Source of the DNA: Phycisphaerales bacterium
GTDB lineage: Bacteria > Planctomycetota > Phycisphaerae > Phycisphaerales > SM1A02
DNA length: 64,000 nt
Direction of reading: 5' to 3'
NCBI GenBank assembly: GCA_029247205.1
Contig: JAQWLT010000026.1
Location: forward strand, 42,364-106,363
Part shown: positions 1-8,791 of the stretch, one piece after another
How positions within the stretch are numbered: position 1 is the stretch's first letter
How the letters are laid out: the number at the start of each line of letters is the position of its first letter
The notes under the pieces: model-generated
What the model was told of the DNA's origin: nothing
What the model saw: only the letters and a program-made list of their open reading frames with translations
Database searches by the model: none
Program-made: the position numbers and the translations under genes

Positions 1-2
1 GG

Positions 3-791
3 TTTGGGCTCTGGCTACGGCGATCAAGGTGGTCATGGTCGGGCTTGCTTGTGGCAGCGATGGGCCCTGTCTTCTACGCGATCTTACTTTGGTCACCAAT
101 CGGGGCAACAACTCCGAACAACTCCATCTCAGTGTTGCACTGGACAGCGGGCCCGATCCTTGGACCCCCCGAACCCTATGGCAACTTCATCGTGTCGCAA
201 GACCCTGACATTGTCATCGTCGAAGGTGCCCGCCGCGCTGCGACGACATCCGCATTCCGCAAGTGGAGTAGCGATGCGCACGTCGCTCTTCGCGGGCCCT
301 TTCTGATTGCGAGCAAGTTCCCCATCCAAACACTGCGCACGATTGCGTGGGCAAATGACATCTTGCTCTTGAAGCTCGTTGTCGAGTTGGAAGATGGATC
401 GCCCCTCCAGTTCCTGATCGTGGACCTCCCCTCAGATCCACGATTGAGCAGATCAAGTGTTATGGCAGCAACGCAGGAACTCCTTGGTCGTCTTGAATTC
501 ACACCCGACATCGTGCTTGGTGATTTCAATCTCACACAGCAAAGTGCACAGCTGCCTGGATTCCTGCCGGGCATGACACCAAACTGGGGGCGGGATGGTC
601 ACGGATGGGGCGGCACCTATCCACGCTCACTTCCTGTGTACCGACTTGATCACGTACTGAGCGATAAACAGGCGAAGCCTTGGCTTGTACAACAAATCAC
701 AACGACCGACCCAGGGGTCGGTCGGCATCGATCACAACTGATTCTTCTGGAGACAAACCCTACTCAGGGACTGCCCGCGCCTTCCCAGTAG
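3..791 (+). CDS. Endonuclease/exonuclease/phosphatase family protein (5' end outside window)
   Basis: This is a predicted metal-dependent phosphodiesterase of the EEP (DNase I-like) fold. Visible fold motifs are GDFN (metal and catalytic Asp/Asn, about residue 160 counted from the TTG at 45), then RLDHVL, and GRHRSQ near the C-terminus, the usual position of the catalytic His. The frame stays open to the window edge upstream of the TTG at 45 and encodes arginines followed by a hydrophobic stretch (LLVAAMGPVFYAILLW). The protein is therefore probably membrane-anchored with its enzyme domain outside the cytoplasm, and its true start lies upstream. Its 3' end overlaps the convergent prepilin-like gene by 28 bp. 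The substrate (nucleic acid, lipid or phosphoinositide-like) cannot be read from the sequence. Confidence 0.8.
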   Translation, partial: FGLWLRRSRWSWSGLLVAAMGPVFYAILLWSPIGATTPNNSISVLHWTAGPILGPPEPYGNFIVSQDPDIVIVEGARRAATTSAFRKWSSDAHVALRGPFLIASKFPIQTLRTIAWANDILLLKLVVELEDGSPLQFLIVDLPSDPRLSRSSVMAATQELLGRLEFTPDIVLGDFNLTQQSAQLPGFLPGMTPNWGRDGHGWGGTYPRSLPVYRLDHVLSDKQAKPWLVQQITTTDPGVGRHRSQLILLETNPTQGLPAPSQ

Positions 792-1636
792 TCCAGCCGC
801 TTCCAAGGATCGGCGAAGATGTCCTGGATGATCCCATTGAGATCTGCTAAGCCTTGCCCGGACTGGGCTTCAAGCGGAAGCCTATTTTGAAGCGTTGGAT
901 CTGACATCCATTCCACCGAACTGTCCGCTCGCAATACATTCAGGCCGATCCGATGATTCAAGTCTGTTTGCCGACGCAGCCCGTCGGTGATAAGGATCCG
1001 CTTGGGGTTACGCTCCATGATCACATACCGACCATTGGGCAGCAAGTGACCGCGGTAGTGATAGTTACCGTAGACCACATGATCTGGCTGGGCTTCGTCG
1101 TCGTCACGAGGCTTGACCCAATCTTGTTTGTACCGCTCGTGATCGTGCTCCCCCCAGTGTGCCGGGCAGTAGTACGTCGACGCATCAGGAACAAGTCCCG
1201 AGGCAAACAGGCGTCCGAGTCCATCCCAACCATGACGCTGCGACTCAAGCCAATCGCTTCGGACGCGTGCCTGTCGCTGATAGCCCACTGCCGTCGAGCC
1301 GCCTGCATGAATGAACGGACCTTGACCTTGAGCAAGTTCCTCTTCGGTATGTGGCGCGTAGGTACGCAGCAATTCCCCGAGATCAGGATTTGGATTCATA
1401 AGCACTCGACTTTGCGGAAGTCGACCACGGTGGGCTCCACTCCACATCACAAGCCCTTGCCCGAGTGTTCGTTGGTTGCTGGCGCTGAGCACACGGTAAG
1501 TTGCGGTCCGCACCTGGTTCAGGCCCGGCATGAGTAAGCCAAGCAGAAGCGAAATGACAGCAATAACCACCATCAACTCGACGAGACTGAACGCTCGGCG
1601 GCGGAAGTGCTTGATTGCTGAGAACCTATGTTCCAT
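764..1636 (-). CDS. Prepilin-type N-terminal cleavage/methylation protein (DUF1559-like pseudopilin)
   Basis: This is a type IV pilin or type II secretion pseudopilin-like protein. The N-terminus shows the class III signal: a basic leader ending in RRRAF, then SLVELMVVIAVISLLLGLL with Glu at the expected +5 position. A prepilin peptidase would cut before the hydrophobic helix. Near the C-terminus NHRIGLNVLRADSSVEW resembles the H-x9-DG motif of the planctomycete DUF1559 family, with Ser in place of Gly. The ATG at 1636 is preferred over the TTG at 1654 because GGAGAGG lies about 7 nt upstream of it. No other secretion gene is adjacent, as is usual for these scattered pseudopilins. The role is probably cell-surface; the exact function is unknown. 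Confidence 0.85.
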   Translation of the reverse strand: MEHRFSAIKHFRRRAFSLVELMVVIAVISLLLGLLMPGLNQVRTATYRVLSASNQRTLGQGLVMWSGAHRGRLPQSRVLMNPNPDLGELLRTYAPHTEEELAQGQGPFIHAGGSTAVGYQRQARVRSDWLESQRHGWDGLGRLFASGLVPDASTYYCPAHWGEHDHERYKQDWVKPRDDDEAQPDHVVYGNYHYRGHLLPNGRYVIMERNPKRILITDGLRRQTDLNHRIGLNVLRADSSVEWMSDPTLQNRLPLEAQSGQGLADLNGIIQDIFADPWKRLDYWEGAGSP

Positions 1637-1829
1637 AACCTGACCTCTCCACAACCTCTTCTTCGCTCAAAGAAGACACTTACACCATAACTGGAGTAGG
1701 GCCCAACTCGTACCAGTCTTTGACAGGATGGCCAGAAAAGCACAGAAAGACACAAGTATTTGATCCTTGCCCTCAGCGTGGTATCGTGTGGGGCCCTGTA
1801 GCCCTACGAGCAGCTACATCAAGGAGTAA

Positions 1830-2393
1830 TTGGTCATTAACGAAGATCTGGCACTTATGCAGCGAGTTGCCAGCGGCGACGAAAAGGCCGTTGGTGAGCT
1901 CTATGACCGCTTTGGCGGTCTCGTCTTTCGCGGTGCCAGGCAGTTGCTGCCCAGCGACGCCGAAGCCGAGGACGCTCTCCAAGAAGTCTTCCTGAGGCTT
2001 TGGCGGACTGCAGATCGATTTGACCCCAATCGGGCTAAATTGGTGACCTGGGTCATGCTATTGACTCGCCGGCATGTCATTGACCGCATCCGGCGCTCAG
2101 CTGTCCGGCCAAAAACGACGGAAATGACCACGCTCAATGAGGGCTTCGGCCGGCCAGGAGAGACCAAGGGCTCTGCTGCAGAGCGAAATATCCTGCTGCT
2201 GAAATGCCTTGCGACGCTTCCAGAGTTACAGCGATCCGTTATCGAACGTTCTTATTTACAAGGTTTTACGCTCCGAGAAGTGGCGATTCAGCTCGATATC
2301 CCCCTTGGAACGGTCAAATCAGCCCTCAGCCGTGGGCTTGCGCGGCTTCGAAACAACGCAAGTGAAGATCTTCCTGATTGGGCTGCATCCTAA
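1830..2393 (+). CDS. ECF-type RNA polymerase sigma factor
   Basis: This is a group 4 (ECF) sigma-70 factor of 187 residues with only regions 2 and 4. Region 2 is visible as YDRFGGLVFRGARQ and EDALQEVFLRLW, with a DNA-melting segment including RHVIDRIRR. Region 4 is ELQRSVIERSYLQGFTLREVA followed by the helix-turn-helix IPLGTVKSALSRGLARLR. AAGGAG ends only 3 nt before the TTG at 1830, which is short for an SD, so the true start may be slightly further in, for example the ATG at 1857. The gene is followed by a single-pass membrane protein that could be its anti-sigma partner. Confidence 0.9.
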   Translation: MVINEDLALMQRVASGDEKAVGELYDRFGGLVFRGARQLLPSDAEAEDALQEVFLRLWRTADRFDPNRAKLVTWVMLLTRRHVIDRIRRSAVRPKTTEMTTLNEGFGRPGETKGSAAERNILLLKCLATLPELQRSVIERSYLQGFTLREVAIQLDIPLGTVKSALSRGLARLRNNASEDLPDWAAS

Positions 2394-2433
2394 ATGGCGA
2401 TACAAGCGAAGGAAAGAGACGAGACCACTTCCT

Positions 2434-3261
2434 ATGACTACTGAACACATCTTTATGCCCTCACACGAGTTGGCCGAACTTGCCGTTCTGGATGCCTATG
2501 GCATGCTCCCAGACGCCGATCTGCTCCGCTTCGAGCAAGCCTTCCTCGCCATCTCTCCCGAAGCCCAAGCCGAACTCCGCCGAATCCAAGCGGATATCGC
2601 CACTGACGAGCGACTCCTGCCGGCTTGTGAGCCCTCAGCAGCGTTGCGTACCAAGGTGATTGGGCGCATCCGCGCTGCCATGGACCTCAGTCAGGCAAGC
2701 GAACTTGATGCCGACATCGCTCGCTTCCAGCATCCTGCGATGCAAGCAGCCGAGCAGAATTCCAACTTCCTGAGTTCGGTGTGGACTTGGCGAATGGCCG
2801 CACTCTTGCTTCTGGGTGTGGTGCTGACCTTGGTCGCCACCAATACCTCCAATCAACGCCACTTTGATCAACTCAATCTTGAGGCAATGCGCCTGCAAGC
2901 AACACACGAATTCGAAGTCGCCATGGGCGATCAGTATCAACCCTTCATGGAACTCATGCGTCGACCTGACGTCGAACATGCGTATCTCTCTGCCGATGGC
3001 GGGCACGGTTTCGTTCGGCTCTCCATTGACGAGACCTCCGGCCGCGTCTTCGTGATGGCAATGGACCTCGTTGGTCATGAAGGTCCATGCCGCCTTGAGG
3101 TTTCGAGCGAGGCAGGCGAACTGCTCTCTGCGACCGACCTGCGAACCGACCGCTACATCGACGCGGCGACAATGGAAGTCGATCCGACCATCTTGGCGAA
3201 TGCCACCATCCGCCTGATCGATGGACTCGGCCGAACCATTGCAACAACACGGTTGACGTAA
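2434..3261 (+). CDS. Predicted anti-sigma factor, single-pass membrane protein
   Basis: This is a 275-residue protein placed 40 bp after the ECF sigma gene, read in the same direction. An N-terminal cytoplasmic part (MPSHELAELAVLDAYGMLPDADLLRFEQA) resembles the helical start of RskA-type anti-sigma factors, but it has no Cys/His zinc site. One membrane segment follows (WRMAALLLLGVVLTLVAT, about residue 110-130), then a roughly 140-residue outer domain. The long ORF begins upstream inside the sigma gene in another frame; the ATG at 2434 gives the natural N-terminus. The anti-sigma role is inferred from position and topology. The ORF ends just before a strong terminator. Confidence 0.65.
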   Translation: MTTEHIFMPSHELAELAVLDAYGMLPDADLLRFEQAFLAISPEAQAELRRIQADIATDERLLPACEPSAALRTKVIGRIRAAMDLSQASELDADIARFQHPAMQAAEQNSNFLSSVWTWRMAALLLLGVVLTLVATNTSNQRHFDQLNLEAMRLQATHEFEVAMGDQYQPFMELMRRPDVEHAYLSADGGHGFVRLSIDETSGRVFVMAMDLVGHEGPCRLEVSSEAGELLSATDLRTDRYIDAATMEVDPTILANATIRLIDGLGRTIATTRLT

Positions 3262-3278
3262 GCCAGAAACTCATTCAT

Positions 3279-3310
3279 ACAAAGAGAGCCTAGCGATGGG
3301 CTCTCTTTGT
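3279..3310 (+). terminator. Intrinsic terminator after the sigma/anti-sigma operon
   Basis: ACAAAGAGAGCC and GGCTCTCTTTGT form a perfect 12-bp stem with an 8-nt loop, followed by GGTTTTG. It lies 18 bp after the anti-sigma stop and just before the convergent ABC-F gene, so it may also work for that gene. Confidence 0.8.
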
Positions 3311-3351
3311 GGTTTTGAGATCAAGGCGAGGCAAGGGACAACCCGGAGACT

Positions 3352-5253
3352 TCATTCGCACCTAGATACCCACGCCTGTTCGTGTGCTTCGAGTTCAGTA
3401 GTCAGCGACTGTTGCTCATCTACAAGTTGCTGCATGGCGGCTGGATCTGACCACGCCACTTCTTCGCCCATGGAAGACTGTATCTGAGAGAGACGCGATT
3501 CTATCTGCTCGATCTTGGCTTCAAGATCAGCAAGTGAAAGACGATCGAGCGGCGATGATTTCTTCTTCGTCGGGGCAAGCCGCACAGCGGCATCGGTCTC
3601 AGTGCAGTTCGACTCGGCCTGCCCACGCTTGGCAATCCACCGAGAAATCGTTCCTTGAAACACCTCAGCAGTGCCCAAACCATCGAGCACAACGAGTTGA
3701 TCACAAGTCGACTCCAGAAGTGCCCGGTCATGGCTCACCATGAGGAGTGTCCCGCCAAACGGGCCGCCACGTCTGAGTACAGCCTCAAGCCGCTCAGCCG
3801 TCGCCAGATCCACATGATTGCTCGGCTCATCAAGCACCAACATGTTGTGGCCGCCACCGAATAACCCAGCTAGAACAGCTCTTGCCCGCTCGCCACCAGA
3901 GAGCGTGCCAAGCAAACGATCTTGATCAGCACCAGTGAACAAGAATGCACCAGCCAAGTCGCGCGCCTCTTGTTCCGATGCCACGCCACCCTTCGCAATA
4001 GCCAATGCCCGCTGCACCCACTCCCACACAGACAATTCAGGGTCGACGTGATCTTGCATCTGTCGAAACCAACCGATGTGCAAACCCGTTCCTGGATCAA
4101 GATGTCCACTCGTCGGGGCAAGATCCTCAAGCAGCACACGCAGCAGCGTGGTCTTGCCCGATCCATTCGGCCCGACGATCCCAATCCGATCCCCCCGCCG
4201 AATATCGAGATTGAGATCCGAAACCAGGCACCGACCACCGAGTTCAATTCGAAGCGAATCGACACTTAACACACGATCGCCACATCGCGCCGCTGGCGGC
4301 AATCGCATCGACGCAACGACTTCGGACTCGGGACGCTCGAGGTCGGCGGAGTCAACAAATCGTTCCAGTCGCGTCTCGCGACCTCTGGCTTGTTTCGCCC
4401 GCTGACCGGCCTTGTACTTGCGTATATAGACTTGCTCACGGCGAATATGGTCCTGCTGCTTCTCCCACATACGTGACTCCGTCAAGCGGCGTTCGGCTCG
4501 CATGGTGACGTATCGCGTGTAGTTGCCCGGAAACATCTCAAGGAGACCGCGGCGTAACTCGACAACTTTGTCACAGACCGCATCAAGCAACCATCGGTCA
4601 TGGCTGACGACGATGACGGCACCAGAAAAGGTGTCGCGTAAGAATCGCTCAAGCCACTCGCAACCTTCAATATCCAAGTGGTTCGTTGGTTCGTCCAGAA
4701 GCAAGAGATCCGGGGCCTCAAGCAACAACTTTGCCAGTGCCAATCGTGAACGCTCACCGCCAGAGAGTTTCATTGCATCGCGATCGAACATCTCGTTGCC
4801 AAGCCCGACGCCATGCAGCGTTGCTTCAATGCGGTGCTCAACGGACCAGCCTCCCGCAGCTTCGAGCTTTGCCTGCAATTCGGACTGCTGCATCATCAGT
4901 TGCTCTAGTTGCTCACCATTCGCGGAGGCCATGTGCTCGTACACCCGCTCAAGTTCTGCATTGAGTTCATCAAGCCGAATGAAAGCGGTTGCGGCGATAT
5001 CACGTACGGTTAAGCCGGCCTCAAACGTGGGGTGCTGCTCCAGTAGGCCCACCCGCGAACCGCGGGCAATCGCAGCGGAACCGCTGTCCGGGTCGTGGCT
5101 ACCAGTCAGTACATTGAGTAGCGTGGACTTACCCGTGCCATTGCGGCCGAGCAGACCAATACGGTCTCCTGCCTGTATCGTCAGGTCGACACCATCAAGG
5201 ATGATGCGGTTGCCATACTGCACGACAACACTGGAAATGATGGCAAGGCTCAT
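3352..5253 (-). CDS. ABC-F family ATPase (Uup/EttA-like), two nucleotide-binding domains
   Basis: This is a soluble, duplicated ABC ATPase of the ABC-F class, which acts on ribosomes or nucleic acids rather than in transport. Domain 1 has Walker A GRNGTGKST, signature LSGGERSRLALAKLLL and Walker B LLLLDEPTNHLD. Domain 2 has GPNGSGKTT, LSGGERARAVLAGLF and MLVLDEPSNHVD. A charged linker (RREQVYIRKYKAGQRAKQARGRE) joins them, and a C-terminal coiled-coil segment (LADLEAKIEQIESRLSQI) is of the kind found in Uup/YheS members. The ORF extends upstream, but ATG at 5253 (MSLAIISSVVVQYG) is the natural start. The protein is 633 residues, no membrane segments, divergent from the HIT gene. The subfamily is not certain. 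Confidence 0.93.
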   Translation of the reverse strand: MSLAIISSVVVQYGNRIILDGVDLTIQAGDRIGLLGRNGTGKSTLLNVLTGSHDPDSGSAAIARGSRVGLLEQHPTFEAGLTVRDIAATAFIRLDELNAELERVYEHMASANGEQLEQLMMQQSELQAKLEAAGGWSVEHRIEATLHGVGLGNEMFDRDAMKLSGGERSRLALAKLLLEAPDLLLLDEPTNHLDIEGCEWLERFLRDTFSGAVIVVSHDRWLLDAVCDKVVELRRGLLEMFPGNYTRYVTMRAERRLTESRMWEKQQDHIRREQVYIRKYKAGQRAKQARGRETRLERFVDSADLERPESEVVASMRLPPAARCGDRVLSVDSLRIELGGRCLVSDLNLDIRRGDRIGIVGPNGSGKTTLLRVLLEDLAPTSGHLDPGTGLHIGWFRQMQDHVDPELSVWEWVQRALAIAKGGVASEQEARDLAGAFLFTGADQDRLLGTLSGGERARAVLAGLFGGGHNMLVLDEPSNHVDLATAERLEAVLRRGGPFGGTLLMVSHDRALLESTCDQLVVLDGLGTAEVFQGTISRWIAKRGQAESNCTETDAAVRLAPTKKKSSPLDRLSLADLEAKIEQIESRLSQIQSSMGEEVAWSDPAAMQQLVDEQQSLTTELEAHEQAWVSRCE

Positions 5254-5326
5254 GGATCTACTCTGATTAAGGGCGGGTAAAGCGCAAAGCGTACCCGGAC
5301 CGCCAAGCAAAAGGACAATCGAACCT

Positions 5327-5827
5327 ATGCATGACGCACTCTGGGCCCCGTGGCGATTGCAGTATCTCCAACACCTCGACCGCGACACTCGCGAGGGCGG
5401 TGCGGGGCTCGGAGACTTCCTGAGCCACTGTTGGCATGCGCCACAGGATGATCTCGCAAGTCATGTCATCTACCGCGATGACCATGGATTGATCATGCTG
5501 AACCGGCACCCTTATGCGAATGGCCACTTGCTGGTGGCACTGGGCGAAGCAAAGCCGCGGGTGCTCGACTATGAACCATCCCAACGGGCAGCCTTCTGGA
5601 ACCTCATTGAGATCGCCTGGGAACGCATGCAAACCGTGCTCGATCCTCAAGGCATCAATATGGGCATCAATGAAGGTGCCGCAAGCGGCGCTGGATTGCC
5701 CGGGCACTTGCATGCGCACCTGGTGCCGCGATGGCAAGGTGATGCAAACTTCATGAGTACCGTTGCAGGCACGCGCGTCATCCCATCGAGTCTTGATGAC
5801 ATGGCGAGCCTGTATCAGTCTGGCTGA
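5327..5827 (+). CDS. HIT family hydrolase/phosphorylase
   Basis: This is a histidine-triad nucleotide-binding protein, acting on dinucleoside polyphosphates or AMP conjugates. The catalytic triad is visible in LPGHLHAHLVPRW (H-x-H-x-H) near residue 130. The N-terminal LWAPWRLQYL and the segment NRHPYANGHLLVAL are typical of the bacterial Ap4A phosphorylase-like branch. The length, 166 residues, is normal for that branch. AAAAGGA lies about 11 nt upstream of the ATG. The gene is divergent from the ABC-F gene, and its 3' flank holds two strong hairpins. The exact substrate is not determined. Confidence 0.88.
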   Translation: MHDALWAPWRLQYLQHLDRDTREGGAGLGDFLSHCWHAPQDDLASHVIYRDDHGLIMLNRHPYANGHLLVALGEAKPRVLDYEPSQRAAFWNLIEIAWERMQTVLDPQGINMGINEGAASGAGLPGHLHAHLVPRWQGDANFMSTVAGTRVIPSSLDDMASLYQSG

Positions 5828-5861
5828 GAAGCACGCCGGGCGAATCCCTCACACGTACGTC

Positions 5862-5877
5862 GGCGACCGAGGTCGCC
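5862..5877. other. Hairpin, 7-bp stem
   Basis: GGCGACC and GGTCGCC are separated by GA. It lies 35 bp after the HIT stop and may belong to the 3' end of the HIT transcript. No U-run follows. Confidence 0.5.
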
Positions 5878-5895
5878 CACCCGCCTTGGGACTTG

Positions 5896-5924
5896 CTCGA
5901 ACCCAAGTACCAAGTGGGTTCGAG
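5896..5924. other. Perfect 10-bp inverted repeat in the HIT-lipoprotein intergenic region
   Basis: CTCGAACCCA and TGGGTTCGAG are separated by 9 nt (AGTACCAAG). It could be a Rho-independent-like end of the HIT transcript without a U-run, or an operator. The rest of the 405-bp gap (5828-6232) shows no ORF with coding character on either strand and only short dyads such as ATCCC-TG-GGGAT near 5990. Confidence 0.55.
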
Positions 5925-6232
5925 GGCCGTCGTTCCCGGCCTTCCCCTCGGTGGAGGCTTGACCATTGACGCGGCACAATCGATCCCTGGGGATTCGATA
6001 GGAACGAGCAAGTGTGCCCGCGAGCGTGTACGTCTGAGGGAATTCGCCTCAACGCATCCCCAACGTACCACCGAGAGGACCCAGAGGCCAGTTGAGACCA
6101 CTCCATCCATCAATTTATGCAGTGGGTTTGACAGAGGGCGATTGGCAAGGAGCACTGGACGGTTCGCGGCTTGGAAGAGCACCAAAGTGGGTCCCCGAGC
6201 ACCGCCCCTGTTCGAGAGATTTGGAGAACGCC

Positions 6233-6526
6233 ATGCGTAACACCTCGCTGCTTGTCTCACTCGCCTCAGCTTTCATTACGCTGCTCATGGTTGGAGGCTG
6301 CACCAGTAGCAACCCCAAGAATGTGTCAATCAGCTCAATTCGAGGCAATCTGACCCCAGAGGTCCGAGGCACCAGCGAGACCAGCTACGACATCGACAAC
6401 AATATGGCGATCGTTGGCAACATTCAGTTACGGCAAGCCTCCGAGGACCTCGGACGCCTCTTCCTCTTTGATCAGCCCAGCACACTCAGTCCCTATCCGA
6501 TCGTGCCAACTGGTCTTGATCCCTAG
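6233..6526 (+). CDS. Small predicted lipoprotein of unknown function
   Basis: This 97-residue protein begins with a lipoprotein signal peptide: basic MRN, a hydrophobic core (LLVSLASAFITLLM), then the lipobox VGGC with Cys near residue 22, followed by TSSNPKN. Signal peptidase II would cut before Cys. The mature part is a short polar chain with no recognised domain. The ATG at 6233 has GGAGAA 6 nt upstream; the longer ORF start at 6092 has no support. It precedes rpsA by about 200 bp in the same direction but is probably an independent unit, since a promoter-like site lies between them. Confidence 0.75.
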   Translation: MRNTSLLVSLASAFITLLMVGGCTSSNPKNVSISSIRGNLTPEVRGTSETSYDIDNNMAIVGNIQLRQASEDLGRLFLFDQPSTLSPYPIVPTGLDP

Positions 6527-6587
6527 CAAGAGCCTCTTCTGTGGTATGAAGACTGGCATGATTGCCTCGCCTATTGGCCGGGTGGCC

Positions 6588-6595
6588 TGTATACT
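6588..6595 (+). promoter_or_regulatory. Extended -10 promoter candidate for rpsA
   Basis: TGTATACT is a near-consensus extended -10 element (TATACT preceded by TG). No clear -35 is visible. Transcription from it would give an rpsA leader of about 130 nt, long enough for the autoregulation known for S1 mRNAs; that role is inferred. Confidence 0.45.
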
Positions 6596-6732
6596 GCGTG
6601 ATTCCCTCCCAAGGGACCGCTGAAAGCATCGGCATACTCGAGCGCACCGCGCGCCGGGCTGGCACTCTCAGCGACGACTTCAGCATGCGGCATGCGGCCT
6701 GCATTACTCCCTTGGGCGCCGCACCACACCCA

Positions 6733-8496
6733 ATGGTTGATTTTAATCTGATTGCCGATCTTGGCATCGACGATACCGACGTCGATGCACTCTTACGGGG
6801 TTCCGATGGCGAAACCGTCACCGATGAATCACTTGAAACACTGCTTGCGAGTGACATTCAGCAGGTTGCCCGCGGCCGCATTCTCAAAGGCCGTGTTGCA
6901 GGCCGCGCTGGCGACGACGTCATCGTTGATGTCGGCCTCAAGTCTGAGGGCCTGATTCACAAAGGCGAGTTTGACGACCTTGATGCTCTGCAGCCTGGCG
7001 ATGAAATCGAAGTGCTTCTCGAAGAATTCGATGATGGCAGTGGCGTCATCAAACTATCCAAGCGGAAGGCCGATCGCATCCGCGGTTGGGAACGTGTGCT
7101 TGAGTCCAAGAGCGAAGGCGATATCGTCGAGGGCCGCGGCATGCGGAAGATCAAGGGCGGCATTCTCGTCGACATCGGCGTACCCGTCTTCTTGCCCGCG
7201 TCGCAGATCGATGTTCGCCGTCCCGGCGACGTCAGTGAGTTCATCGGCCGCACAATTCGTGCCGAGATCCTCAAAATCGACGAAGAGCGTCGCAATATCG
7301 TCATTAGCCGTCGCCGTGTACTGGAGCGTGAACGTTCCGAAGCCAAGGACAAGATTCTTGGCGCGCTCGAAGAAGGCCAATTTGTCACTGGTGTAGTCAC
7401 GAACATCGCCGACTTCGGCGCATTCATTGACCTTGGTGGCATCGACGGACTTCTCCACATCACCGATATGAGTTGGGGACGCGTCAGTCACCCAAGTGAA
7501 ATCTGTAAGCCTGGCGATGAACTTGAAGTCAAGGTGCTGCGAATCGATCTCGAAAAAGAGAAAATCGCACTTGGCCTGAAGCAAAAAGAACCCTCGCCAT
7601 GGGACGACATCGAGCAACGATTCCCGATCGGCAACCGTATCACCGGCAAAGTGGTCAGCCTAGTCAGCTATGGCTCCTTCATCGAACTCCAAGAGGGCAT
7701 CGAAGGCCTTGTGCACGTATCTGAGATGTCTTGGACACGCCGTATCAACCACCCCAATGAAATTGTTTCGGTAGGTGACGAGATTGAAGTCGTTGTCCTG
7801 GATATCAACCGAGACAAGCAGGAGATCTCACTGGGCCTCAAGCAAACCGAGTTGAACCCTTGGGAGTTGGTCGCCGAGCGATACCCCACCGGCACAGTTG
7901 TCGGAGGTACTGTTCGCAACCTGACCAACTACGGCGCCTTCATCGAAATCGAGCCCGGCATCGACGGCCTACTGCACGTCTCTGATATGTCGTGGACCGA
8001 GAAGATCTCGCACGCCAACGAGAAGTACAAGAAGGGTGATCCGGTTGAATGCGTCGTATTGGAGATTGATCAGGAGAAGCAACGCGTCGGTCTTGGCGTT
8101 AAGCAACTCGCCGAGGATCCGTGGGTCGCTGCGATCCCGGATGCCTATCACCCAGGCATGGTTGTGCACGGCACCGTGACCAAGATCACAAACTTCGGCG
8201 TCTTCGTCGAGTTGGAAACTGGCCTCGAAGGCCTGCTGCACATCTCTGAATTGTCCGACGAGAAGGTTGATGACCCACAAGACATCGTGAAACCTGGTCA
8301 AAATGTCGATGTCAAAATCCTTCGTGTCGACACAGACGAGCGAAAGATTGGTCTCAGTCTCAAGCGTGCCCAGTGGGGCGACGCCGCTCGTGCTGGAGAT
8401 GATGAAGTCGAGTCGAGTGATTCATCCAAGCCAATGCCAACTCGCGGCGGCATGGACGACCACGGCGCGATGGGCACCGACAAGATCGAGCTCTGA
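6733..8496 (+). CDS. rpsA: Ribosomal protein S1 with six S1 domains
   Basis: This is 30S ribosomal protein S1, an mRNA-binding protein that helps load mRNA during initiation. Six OB-fold S1 repeats run through the 587 residues. The first two are divergent (GRILKGRVAGRAGDDVIVDVG; VEGRGMRKIKGGILVDIG). Four are canonical, for example GVVTNIADFGAFIDLGGIDG, GKVVSLVSYGSFIELQEGIEG, GTVRNLTNYGAFIEIEPGIDG and GTVTKITNFGVFVELETGLEG. A short acidic, disordered tail ends the chain. The ATG at 6733 (MVDFNLIADLG) is chosen; the upstream in-frame ATG at 6685 adds low-complexity residues. No SD is visible upstream of either. Confidence 0.95.
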   Translation: MVDFNLIADLGIDDTDVDALLRGSDGETVTDESLETLLASDIQQVARGRILKGRVAGRAGDDVIVDVGLKSEGLIHKGEFDDLDALQPGDEIEVLLEEFDDGSGVIKLSKRKADRIRGWERVLESKSEGDIVEGRGMRKIKGGILVDIGVPVFLPASQIDVRRPGDVSEFIGRTIRAEILKIDEERRNIVISRRRVLERERSEAKDKILGALEEGQFVTGVVTNIADFGAFIDLGGIDGLLHITDMSWGRVSHPSEICKPGDELEVKVLRIDLEKEKIALGLKQKEPSPWDDIEQRFPIGNRITGKVVSLVSYGSFIELQEGIEGLVHVSEMSWTRRINHPNEIVSVGDEIEVVVLDINRDKQEISLGLKQTELNPWELVAERYPTGTVVGGTVRNLTNYGAFIEIEPGIDGLLHVSDMSWTEKISHANEKYKKGDPVECVVLEIDQEKQRVGLGVKQLAEDPWVAAIPDAYHPGMVVHGTVTKITNFGVFVELETGLEGLLHISELSDEKVDDPQDIVKPGQNVDVKILRVDTDERKIGLSLKRAQWGDAARAGDDEVESSDSSKPMPTRGGMDDHGAMGTDKIEL

Positions 8497-8521
8497 TCGA
8501 CGAGATATTGCATGACAGCGG

Positions 8522-8539
8522 AACTGCCCTCAGGCAGTT
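8522..8539 (+). terminator. Short hairpin after rpsA
   Basis: AACTGCC and GGCAGTT form a perfect 7-bp stem with a CTCA loop, then TCGTC. It is the first of two tandem hairpins 26 and 61 bp after the rpsA stop. Confidence 0.5.
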
Positions 8540-8556
8540 TCGTCACACCGATCTGG

Positions 8557-8588
8557 CTGAAGGCCACCTGCTTGCAGGTGGCCTTCAG
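8557..8588 (+). terminator. Strong terminator hairpin after rpsA
   Basis: CTGAAGGCCACCTG and CAGGTGGCCTTCAG form a perfect 14-bp stem with a 4-nt CTTG loop. There is no U-run, so it may act as a pause/Rho barrier or mRNA stabiliser. The remaining sequence to 8791 holds no gene. Confidence 0.7.
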
Positions 8589-8791
8589 CACATTGTGATG
8601 AATGTAAGGATTGTCAATACGACCATCTTGCGTCGATTGGCGGTCCAGTGCATAAACGTCGAGATCGTCACGGCGCTTCCTCCTCTGATCTTCGAGATCC
8701 TCTCAGGCCCGCCCATGGGCGGTCCTACCCTACTATGTCCGATGGTGGAACGAATGCAAGGGACCATATCCCTCGTCCACGGAGGAAGGCG

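Noticed and set aside
2209-2433. N-terminal 75 codons of the long ORF 2209-3261
   Set aside because: They lie in another frame of the sigma factor gene; the ATG at 2434 gives a sensible protein.
8700-8730. CCGCCCATGGGCGG palindrome upstream of 8792
   Set aside because: It is a single short palindrome with no second copy or promoter context; could be an operator but support is too weak.
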